DNA from: Verrucomicrobiota bacterium
GTDB taxonomy: Bacteria; Verrucomicrobiota; Verrucomicrobiia; Opitutales; Seribacteraceae
Assembly (NCBI GenBank): GCA_014382645.1
Contig: JACNJI010000125.1
Location: 1-8,230 of the forward strand
Reading direction: 5' to 3'
DNA length: 8,230 nt
Positions 1 to 7,808 of this stretch are shown piece by piece. Numbering within the stretch: the stretch's first letter is position 1; the number at the start of each line of letters is the position of its first letter. The notes below the pieces were generated by a model. It was given only the letters and a program-made list of their open reading frames with translations, ran no database searches and had not been told where the DNA came from. The position numbers were made by a program, and so were the translations under genes.

Positions 1-28
1 GTGAACCACACCGCCCACCATCCCACTT

Positions 29-73
29 TGTCATTGCGAGAAGGGTAAAAGCCCCGACGCGGCAATCCAGCGG
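29..73 (+). repeat. Palindromic repeat, copy A
   Basis: First of five related elements. It opens with TGTCATTGCGAG (29-40) and closes with CGCGGCAATCCAGCGG (58-73). The outer ATTGC and GCAAT are reverse complements, so the unit can fold into a hairpin. The centre can add a short GGG/CCC stem around a TAAAAG loop. Nothing suggests coding. It looks like a REP- or MITE-type non-autonomous element; similar ATTGCGAG...GCAATCC elements occur in many bacterial genomes, as far as I recall. Confidence 0.85.
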
Positions 74-102
74 AACGGTCGGAAAGCCACCTGTTTTCAC
101 GT

Positions 103-148
103 TGTCATTGCGAGGAGACCCGAATGGGGCCACGCGGCAATCCAGCGG
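103..148 (+). repeat. Palindromic repeat, copy B
   Basis: Same orientation as copy A, with identical ends (TGTCATTGCGAG at 103-114 and CGCGGCAATCCAGCGG at 133-148) but a different centre. Here the inner stem is CCC/GGG around a GAAT loop. The 29 bp between copies A and B and the 31 bp after copy B show no similarity to the element, so the copies are spaced rather than a strict tandem array. Confidence 0.85.
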
Positions 149-179
149 ACGCTTGGGCAACCCGACGCATCGCAACAGA

Positions 180-214
180 CTGGATTGCCACGCCCTAACG
201 GGCTCGCAATGACA
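180..214 (-). repeat. Palindromic repeat, copy C (inverted)
   Basis: Reverse-complement copy of the same element. On the plus strand it reads CTGGATTGCC at 180-189 through CTCGCAATGACA at 203-214. Its centre is the clearest hairpin of the set, GCCC-TAAC-GGGC. It faces copies A and B, so the region could also form a large inverted-repeat structure between oppositely oriented copies. Confidence 0.85.
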
Positions 215-236
215 GCGTGGAGTGAGACGATCTTGG

Positions 237-272
237 CTGGATTGCCACGCCACTTCGTGTCTCGCAATGACA
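237..272 (-). repeat. Palindromic repeat, copy D (inverted)
   Basis: Second inverted copy, CTGGATTGCCACGCC at 237-251 through CTCGCAATGACA at 261-272. The central stem has changed to CAC/GTG with a three-base loop (read on the plus strand as CAC-TTC-GTG), while the outer ends are unchanged. Confidence 0.85.
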
Positions 273-281
273 GAAGTGCGG

Positions 282-315
282 GGGTTGCCGCCCCCCTGAC
301 GGGCTTGCGAAACCA
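282..315 (-). repeat. Degenerate fifth repeat copy abutting the hydrolase stop; possible hairpin terminator
   Basis: This stretch aligns with copy C almost end to end: GGGTTGCC for GGATTGCC, then CCC-TGAC-GGGC for CCC-TAAC-GGGC, then TTGCGAAAC for CTCGCAATGAC, with about one indel. Its outer ends have decayed. It ends one base before the hydrolase stop codon (316-318). A GGGGG/CCCCC inverted repeat (280-284 with 291-295) overlaps it and could act as a 3' hairpin for the minus-strand operon, although no U-tract follows. Confidence 0.6.
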
Positions 316-2271
316 CTATTCGAAAACCGGCTTGAGTTTCCAGAACTCGTCGAAGAAATCGGCGGCGACTACTTTTCCGGCTGATTCGCCATTTGGTGAT
401 TGGTTGAGGTCGAGGATTGCCCAGTCGGGCAGTTTTGGGTTCTGGAGTGAATTTGTGCGATCGTGGGCCTCGCGGAAGGTAGGGCCCGAATTGATCACTA
501 CGTATTTGGTGGAAGAGAGGGGATTAGGGTGTATGAGGAGAGGCAGGTGGTGATCCGAGGGAAAGCTGCTTTTGCCTGCTATGACGGCATCGCCTTTCCA
601 GGTGACGGGTAGCTTGCCCGCGACCTTGGCGATGAGGTGGTTGTTGGCGGGAGTACCCCAAAGGACGAGGTGGCGACCGGCAATATCGGCTTCGTTCACT
701 TCATAGGCTTTCTTGATTGGGAGCTCACCTCGAAAGAGTTCTCGCCAGCGTTTTTGAAGGTGAGCGATTTCGAAAGCGACCCATCGATCGATTAGCTCAT
801 TGCCCGAAGGACGGTCGGGAGCAACCACGAGAAAACGGGACAGGAAGGCGTCGTCGATGGGACCTTGCAGACCGTGTCTCTTCCGGAGGACGTCGGGCGG
901 TGATCCGATGCTCCAAGTTCCGTCGGGTTTTCTAAGGAGCGGGACGGAGAAAAGGTTGGGGGGGACTTGGATATCGGTACCATCAATTTCAAGGGAGAAA
1001 CCGCCCCGAGCTCCACAGCAACTTGGATTTGGGTGCATGAGCAAGAGAGAGGAAATGTTTTTCGTGGTCGCTTCCACGGCCCCGGCCTCAGACTCGTACG
1101 AGGCGTCGACTCGGGAATCCTTCCAATGTTCGAGGAGGCCGGTGAGGTAGATCCATTGGATGCGATTATGCCTGAGAGTTTGAGTCTGAATATGGACTGC
1201 CTGAGGATTAGGTTCGCGTCCGAACTCGAAGGCCTTGCGAACGAGAGCGAGGACCTCCTTCTTGGAGGCATCGTCGTACTTGTGGCCCATCTTGGGACCG
1301 ATGAGGTGGGTGAGTTCACGGTCGTGGGCGGCGAAGGCCTCTGCCATTACGTCGGCGGCCTGTTTCTGTTTGTCGATTTCCCCGCTGTAGGCGATGACGG
1401 GGAAGTTGAAGAGGTTGCGAGCGTAGCCGGGAACGTCGTGCAAGCCCCAAAGGCGCTGTTCGTACCAAGGCGGGTAATTTTCCTTGGTGAGCCGATTGTA
1501 TCGGGCGGTCTCGGCAAATCCCGCTCCGGCATGCACGACCGCCCACTTGTCCGCGTAACGGGCTCCGAGATGCCAAGCGCCGGCTCCTCCCATGGAGAAC
1601 CCCATCAGGGCGATGCGAGCCTTGTCTATGTGGTATTCCTTCTTCACGGCCTCGATTGCCTCTAACACGTCGGTCTCGCCCGCGGATTTGTAGCCGATGC
1701 ACTGTCGACCGAAGGGATGGAGCACAATGCCGTCGTCGATGGCGAAATTCCCCGGTCGCGACATGCGTTGCCCGATGAAGTGGAGATCGGTGTTCTTGTC
1801 GCCGCGTCCATGTAACCACACGTACAGGGGGACGGGACGATTGAGTTGCAGCTTTTCCGGTACCTCGAGACCGTAGGGTTGTACGGAATCGTCGATCTTC
1901 GAACGAAAGCCTCGGACCACGAGAGGTTTTGCAGAGGTCCAAGGCGTTTCGCCTTCGATCAAGGACGCTGCCCGAACATCGGCTTCGTCGAGCAGTTTGT
2001 CGGCAAGAGCGAAATGCTTCTTGTCGTAGAACTCGCCATTGAGCAGCGCGAAGCGGACAGCCTTGCGGAAGACGGCGACGTCGGGGTGATTCCTTATGCT
2101 TTCGGGAGATTCCGCAGCCTTGGCCAAACGAGCCTGCAGGCGGTTTCGCACCTCGTCGGGTATCTCTATTCCCTGCGGAGGAATGCGGCGAGGAATAGGC
2201 GGGATGTCTTCGGCTCCGACGGAGGTTAACGCGGGGAACAGGGAGAGGAGACACAAAAAGGTAATTTTCAT
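316..2271 (-). CDS. Secreted alpha/beta hydrolase (prolyl-oligopeptidase/esterase-like) with C-terminal accessory domain
   Basis: A 651-residue exported serine hydrolase of unknown substrate. Residues 1-20 form a signal peptide (MK, a hydrophobic core, and likely cleavage at VGA|ED). The alpha/beta-hydrolase domain spans roughly 115-350. It has a WLHGRGD segment at 152-158 that probably forms the oxyanion hole, and the nucleophile elbow GFSMGG at 224-229 (Ser226). Asp300 in SGEID and His330 in KMGHKYDD complete a plausible triad. The remaining ~300 residues resemble accessory domains seen in large secreted peptidases of Planctomycetota and Verrucomicrobiota, and include the motif HPNP twice (413-416, 581-584). 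The ATG overlaps the recD2 stop as ATGA, so translation is probably coupled; I see no separate ribosome site. Peptidase, carbohydrate esterase or polyester esterase are all possible. The fold is confident, the substrate is not. Confidence 0.85.
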   Translation of the reverse strand: MKITFLCLLSLFPALTSVGAEDIPPIPRRIPPQGIEIPDEVRNRLQARLAKAAESPESIRNHPDVAVFRKAVRFALLNGEFYDKKHFALADKLLDEADVRAASLIEGETPWTSAKPLVVRGFRSKIDDSVQPYGLEVPEKLQLNRPVPLYVWLHGRGDKNTDLHFIGQRMSRPGNFAIDDGIVLHPFGRQCIGYKSAGETDVLEAIEAVKKEYHIDKARIALMGFSMGGAGAWHLGARYADKWAVVHAGAGFAETARYNRLTKENYPPWYEQRLWGLHDVPGYARNLFNFPVIAYSGEIDKQKQAADVMAEAFAAHDRELTHLIGPKMGHKYDDASKKEVLALVRKAFEFGREPNPQAVHIQTQTLRHNRIQWIYLTGLLEHWKDSRVDASYESEAGAVEATTKNISSLLLMHPNPSCCGARGGFSLEIDGTDIQVPPNLFSVPLLRKPDGTWSIGSPPDVLRKRHGLQGPIDDAFLSRFLVVAPDRPSGNELIDRWVAFEIAHLQKRWRELFRGELPIKKAYEVNEADIAGRHLVLWGTPANNHLIAKVAGKLPVTWKGDAVIAGKSSFPSDHHLPLLIHPNPLSSTKYVVINSGPTFREAHDRTNSLQNPKLPDWAILDLNQSPNGESAGKVVAADFFDEFWKLKPVFE

Positions 2272-4466
2272 TTCGAGAGGACTTGTTCGAGTTTGCGGAT
2301 CAGGTCGGTGCGTCGAGCCAGGGTTTTGTCGTTTCGAATAGCCATGGCGAATGCGGTGGGATCGCCGACGAAGATCACTTTTCTTTTGGCCCGAGTGAGT
2401 CCGGTATAGACGAGGTTTCTTTGGAGCATCATGTAGTGCTGCTTGAGCAGGGGAAAGACAACGACCGGGTATTCGCTGCCTTGGCTCTTGTGAACGGAAA
2501 TGGCGTAGGCCGGTTGAAGGTCGGCGACCTCAAGTCGCTCGAAGGAAACGGCGCGACCATCGAAATCCACTTCCACCGTGCTGGCCATGGTGTCGACCGA
2601 GGTGATGGAACCTAGGTCGCCGTTGAAGACGTCCTTGTCGTAGTTGTTTCGGGTCTGGATCACCTTGTCGCCTTCACGAAAAAGAGTTTGGCCGAATACG
2701 TGAGTGGCGCCTTTGGGGTTGAGGGCTTCGCGAAGTTTGTCGTTTAGGTTGGCAATTCCCGCGATTCCTCTGTGAAGAGGGGCGAGAACTTGAATTTCGT
2801 GAAACGAGTTCAATTGAAGTTTTCGAGGAAGTACGTCGCGGCAGAGACGGCAGACGGCATCGACGCAGGCATCGGGGTCCAGAGCGCGCACGAAGTGCAC
2901 GTCGAGCGCCGGGTCGAGGAGTGCGGGATCGTCAATCGGGGTAGGGCAGGCCGTCCGGCCTGCCAGAATGCCGTGAGCGGTGCCAACGATACCACTGTCC
3001 TCCTTCTGACGAAAAGTGACTTGTAGTCGAGTAACGGGTATTTGGCCGCTTTCGATGAGATCCTTTAGGACATTTCCGGAACCAACGGAGGGAAGCTGAT
3101 CGGCATCTCCGACGAGCAACAGGTGAGCCTGCGCCGGAATAGCTCGAACGAGGGCGGCGGCCAAGCGGACGTCGAGCATGCTGGCCTCGTCCATGACTAC
3201 GAAGTCGCAGGACAGCGGCTTGTTCTCGTTGGCGGTGAAGCCGCCTGCAGATGGATCGAACTGGAGCAAGCGATGAACCGTTTGAGAAAAGTGAGAGGTG
3301 GTTTCCGCCATGCGTCGAGAGGCGCGACCGGTGGGCGCCGTAAGCTGAACGCGTACCTTCTTGGCCTTGAGGATGGCGACGAGAGCCTGAAGGATGGTGG
3401 TTTTTCCCGTGCCCGGACCTCCCGTGAGGATGGAGACCTTCGACGAGAGAGCGGTCTTCAAGCCTTCCGCTTGCTCGGCAGCGAATCCAAAACCGGCTTT
3501 TCCCTGGGCCCAGTCCACCGCTTTGTCTCTCAGGATTGGTGGAAGGCAGGAAGGCGCCGCCAAGAGCTTGCCCAGAGATTGGGCGGTTACCTGTTCGGCA
3601 CGAGCGGTCGAAGGTTGCTGAAATACCTCGGGTTCGCATTCAACGAGATCGGCGGAACTTTTCAAGGCATCCAAACGGGAACTGACCTCAGCCGGGTGAA
3701 CCTCCAATACGCCGACCGCCTTATCGATGAGATCCTGCCGGCCGGCGCAAGTGTGCCCATCTCCTTCCAGTTCGTCCATGGCGTGCAGGATTCCGGCGTC
3801 TATTCGCTCGGGGCCATTGGTGGACACCCCAAGGTTGAGGGCGATCTTGTCGGCCGTCTTGAAGCCGATGCCCTTGACGTCGCGGGCGATGCGATAAGGC
3901 TCGTTCTCCAAGATGGTCTGGGCCTCGTTCCCGTACTTTCGGACGAGGCGCAGGCAGAGGGCGTCGGTTACGCCGTAGGTCTGTAGAAACATCATCACTT
4001 CCCGCACCGCCTTCTGTTCCTCCCAAGCCTCCTTGATGCTTCGTACGCGTTTCTTGCCAATGCCGGGGACGTCGAAGAGGCGAGCGGACTCCTCGGAAAT
4101 GATTCGTAGCGTATCGGCCCCAAAGTGGTCTACGATCTTGTTGGCAAAGGTTTTTCCGATGCCGTGAACCATTCCGCTCCCGAGGTATTTCCGAATGCCG
4201 TAGGCGGAGGCGGGTAGCATGGTCTCGCACTTTGTGAATCCGAATTGCCTACCGTGCTTGGGATGGTTGGACCAAGTGCCGGCAAGGAGTAGGGTTTCCC
4301 CGCACTGCACTTTCGGAGCTTTGCCGACGGCCGTTACCTCCTGACCATCTTCTCCGCTGCGGAGCTTACCTATGAGGTATCCGTTTTCCTCGTTGTAGAA
4401 AGTAATGCGCTCGAGGACACCTTCGAGCGACTTGGCGGAGTTGTCTGCTTTTGGGTTTTGCGGCAA
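2268..4466 (-). CDS. recD2: RecD2-type SF1B DNA helicase (ATP-dependent, 5'-3')
   Basis: A 732-residue RecD2/RecD-like helicase. The family unwinds DNA 5' to 3' outside any RecBCD complex and acts in DNA repair and replication-fork maintenance. The N-terminal OB-like region (about 13-80, LEGVLERITFYNEENGY) is followed by helix-hairpin-helix segments near 95-115, 130-148 and 195-213 (GIGFKTADKIA). The motor has Walker A GGPGTGKTT at 349-357, Walker B VMDEAS at 424-429, GDADQLPSVGSG at 453-464, TFRQ at 484-487, HKSQGSEYP at 659-667 and YTGLTRAKR at 687-695. Length matches the family (about 700-800). The start is TTG: an in-frame TAA lies seven codons upstream and the next Met is at residue 83, inside the conserved N-terminus. 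It begins two bases after the creD stop, so it depends on upstream transcription and probably translation. No recB or recC is present. Confidence 0.95.
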   Translation of the reverse strand: MPQNPKADNSAKSLEGVLERITFYNEENGYLIGKLRSGEDGQEVTAVGKAPKVQCGETLLLAGTWSNHPKHGRQFGFTKCETMLPASAYGIRKYLGSGMVHGIGKTFANKIVDHFGADTLRIISEESARLFDVPGIGKKRVRSIKEAWEEQKAVREVMMFLQTYGVTDALCLRLVRKYGNEAQTILENEPYRIARDVKGIGFKTADKIALNLGVSTNGPERIDAGILHAMDELEGDGHTCAGRQDLIDKAVGVLEVHPAEVSSRLDALKSSADLVECEPEVFQQPSTARAEQVTAQSLGKLLAAPSCLPPILRDKAVDWAQGKAGFGFAAEQAEGLKTALSSKVSILTGGPGTGKTTILQALVAILKAKKVRVQLTAPTGRASRRMAETTSHFSQTVHRLLQFDPSAGGFTANENKPLSCDFVVMDEASMLDVRLAAALVRAIPAQAHLLLVGDADQLPSVGSGNVLKDLIESGQIPVTRLQVTFRQKEDSGIVGTAHGILAGRTACPTPIDDPALLDPALDVHFVRALDPDACVDAVCRLCRDVLPRKLQLNSFHEIQVLAPLHRGIAGIANLNDKLREALNPKGATHVFGQTLFREGDKVIQTRNNYDKDVFNGDLGSITSVDTMASTVEVDFDGRAVSFERLEVADLQPAYAISVHKSQGSEYPVVVFPLLKQHYMMLQRNLVYTGLTRAKRKVIFVGDPTAFAMAIRNDKTLARRTDLIRKLEQVLSK

Positions 4467-4468
4467 GG

Positions 4469-5908
4469 TCAGGTTTCGTCTGCGTTAGTTCGGTGACCAT
4501 TGAGGCGGACGCCGTACCAATCGATTTTTCGAGTAAAGTACATAGCCCCCGCCAAGACCGCAAACAAGCCGAGACTTCCCATAAGCAAGGCATAGCTCTC
4601 CAACTGCAGTATGACGTATAGATAACCGTAGAGGATCACGAGCACGGCACCTACGGTACCGCCGAGACGAGCACTGCCTAGAATGGAGCAAGCGTATCCC
4701 GCGATCAGAAGTACCACTCCCGAGGTAGAGGCTGCATAAGCGAGATCGAACCCGAAATGCTCGGAGAGCGACAACAAGAGAAGGTAAAAAACGAGAACGG
4801 CAAAGCCAACCAAGATATATTGAATGGGATGCACTTGGGCCTTCTGCAGGATTTCCGAGAAGAAGAAAGCAGCGAAGGCAAAACATAGAAAAAGAATGGA
4901 GTACTTGGCCATTCGGCTGGTCTTTTGGTATACGTCCGTCGGAAGGTAGAAGCGTATGCCAAAGGAGGAATTACCCAAGACGTTGCTAGGGCCCGAAAAC
5001 GAGAACTCCGGTCCACCTTCTCCGCGAAAACCCTTGTAGGAATTACCATCCCATGCTTGCTCTCCGTTCCCTTCCGGGGCACTCCCATTCCATGCCTGCG
5101 GTATGGGGCGATTGAGGTGAAGCACTTTCCACGAGGCCGAAAACCCGTCTTGGCTAATGTTTTTCTCCAGGGGAAGAAAAGCCCCGTCGAAACTAGGCGA
5201 AGACCATGTGGAGCTGACCGAAACGGAGGTCGTTTTACCGATGGGCGAAAAGGCAAGTGAGGAACTGCCGTCCAGACGAAGGTCGATAAGGAATTCTCGG
5301 GACTCGTTGTCGTCGGAGAGGTCCACTTTCGCTTTTATTCCCGAGGTAATGACCTGCTGGGTGGGCAACCCCGGCATGGGCAGCAATTCATTTTCCATAA
5401 AGATTATACTCGTATCTTCACGAATGCCTCGAGAGTCGGAGATGCCGACCGTAAGCCAAGCCTTGTCCTTGTGGATATCGTCTTCGGCGACTTCAGCGAT
5501 CTCCCAGTCGAGCTTTGGGAAATGCCCCTTCAGTACGAGGGAGGATTTGTAGACTACGGATTCGTAAATCCCGCGATGCCGAGTTTCGGGAATTACGGAA
5601 CCATTTACCTCCAAGACTTCCGGTAAAAAGTGCAGGTAGCGAGTTTCTCGAAAGGTCTGTACTCGATTGTTTGAGTTGCTCGTAACCGTAACGGAATAAG
5701 GAACGGTCAGGATCGGCCCGATGATGGTCTGGTCAAGTCCCCACTTGGCGCTGATTTCGCGAGTGACGCTTTCTCGCCGATCCTCCCGTTCTTCGATGAT
5801 CAAAAAGAGAGGGATCGTAAGCATGAGCAAACCCACCACAAGAATGGCGATAACCACCAGCTTGAAGGTCAGGGAATTGCGAAGTGAATTAATTGGAGGA
5901 GGACCCAT
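4469..5908 (-). CDS. creD: CreD family inner-membrane protein
   Basis: A 479-residue CreD (Cet) family integral membrane protein. In enterobacteria and relatives creD is controlled by the CreBC two-component system and linked to colicin E2 tolerance, envelope integrity and beta-lactam response; its biochemical role is unknown. One N-terminal membrane helix (about 17-38) is followed by a large periplasmic domain (40-330) and a C-terminal bundle of five or six helices (335-460). The family hallmark FYLLLLSLSEHFGFDLAYA is at 374-392. An insertion at about 271-314, rich in Gly, Asn and Trp, lies where I would expect a shorter loop. No creB or creC is in the window, so regulation here may differ. 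The ATG at 5906-5908 puts basic residues before the first helix; I see no Shine-Dalgarno. It is probably the first gene of the creD-recD2-hydrolase unit. Confidence 0.93.
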   Translation of the reverse strand: MGPPPINSLRNSLTFKLVVIAILVVGLLMLTIPLFLIIEEREDRRESVTREISAKWGLDQTIIGPILTVPYSVTVTSNSNNRVQTFRETRYLHFLPEVLEVNGSVIPETRHRGIYESVVYKSSLVLKGHFPKLDWEIAEVAEDDIHKDKAWLTVGISDSRGIREDTSIIFMENELLPMPGLPTQQVITSGIKAKVDLSDDNESREFLIDLRLDGSSSLAFSPIGKTTSVSVSSTWSSPSFDGAFLPLEKNISQDGFSASWKVLHLNRPIPQAWNGSAPEGNGEQAWDGNSYKGFRGEGGPEFSFSGPSNVLGNSSFGIRFYLPTDVYQKTSRMAKYSILFLCFAFAAFFFSEILQKAQVHPIQYILVGFAVLVFYLLLLSLSEHFGFDLAYAASTSGVVLLIAGYACSILGSARLGGTVGAVLVILYGYLYVILQLESYALLMGSLGLFAVLAGAMYFTRKIDWYGVRLNGHRTNADET

Positions 5909-5920
5909 GATCGTTGATTG

Positions 5921-5953
5921 TTATAAGTATTAACCTGCAGTCCATAAGACCAA
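5921..5953 (-). promoter_or_regulatory. Possible creD promoter
   Basis: On the minus strand, TTGGTC (plus 5948-5953) is followed after 18 bases by TACTTA (plus 5924-5929), next to an AT-rich TTATAA (5921-5926). Spacing and position suit a sigma70-type promoter, with transcription starting only a few bases before the creD ATG. The hexamers match the consensus poorly, so this is a tentative call. Confidence 0.25.
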
Positions 5954-5977
5954 GGGCAACTGCATTTCGTTCACAGT

Positions 5978-6009
5978 CCCAAATAATTGGCAGGCGATCC
6001 AATTAAGGG
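5978..6009 (-). terminator. Stem-loop downstream of leuA, possible weak terminator
   Basis: A perfect 7-bp inverted repeat (TAATTGG at 5984-5990, CCAATTA at 5999-6005) encloses an 8-base loop, and CCC (5978-5980) can pair with GGG (6007-6009) across a small internal loop. It lies 10 to 41 bases past the leuA stop. On the minus strand only a short UUU follows the main stem, so an intrinsic terminator would be weak. It may instead stabilise the leuA 3' end. Confidence 0.4.
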
Positions 6010-6018
6010 AAGAACCGC

Positions 6019-7731
<1,713 letters not shown>

Positions 7732-7808
7732 TCGATGAAAAGAGGAAACCCGACCTTGAGATGGTCGTTGCGAGCAATGCCCTCCTTCTTATGCTGTATT
7801 ATTTGCGA
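7732..7808. promoter_or_regulatory. Divergent intergenic region between leuA and coaBC
   Basis: These 77 bases (95 if leuA starts at 7713) must hold promoters for both divergent genes. I see no leader peptide, T-box-like element or long stem-loop that would point to leucine attenuation, and no room for one. The most promoter-like element is the TATTAT hexamer before coaBC. Positions 7765-7779 contain TCGTTGCGAGCAATG, which faintly resembles the two ends of the repeat at 29-315 joined together. Confidence 0.5.
7797..7802 (+). promoter_or_regulatory. Candidate -10 box for a leaderless coaBC transcript
   Basis: TATTAT lies six bases before the coaBC ATG (7809). A -10 box at this distance would start transcription at or next to the A of the ATG, giving an mRNA with no 5' leader. 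That fits the absence of any Shine-Dalgarno sequence. No good -35 hexamer sits 16-18 bases upstream; the nearest TTG-like sequence (TTGCGA, 7768-7773) is too far away. Confidence 0.35.

Noticed and set aside
29..315. CRISPR-like array
   Set aside because: The conserved parts are at the outer ends of each palindromic unit, the copies occur in both orientations and the spacing is irregular; there are no cas genes.
185..553. A 122-codon plus-strand frame starting inside the repeat array
   Set aside because: It starts in repeat copy C, runs through copies D and E and continues antisense to the hydrolase 3' end, with no conserved features.
967..1665. A 232-codon open frame on the plus strand opposite the hydrolase gene
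   Set aside because: It lies wholly antisense to a well-supported gene, has no recognisable domain, and long antisense frames are common in sequence with this codon bias.
1316..2254. A 312-codon open frame on the minus strand inside the hydrolase gene, in another frame
   Set aside because: Its composition is very rich in Arg, Pro and Ser, typical of an out-of-frame translation, and the hydrolase motifs fix the true frame.
3123..3986. A 287-codon open frame on the plus strand opposite recD2
   Set aside because: It is antisense to the helicase motor region with no family resemblance or start signal; the helicase motifs explain the sequence.
7765..7779. TCGTTGCGAGCAATG as a remnant of the repeat found at 29-315
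   Set aside because: It resembles the two repeat ends joined together, but it is only about 15 bases long and could easily arise by chance between divergent promoters.
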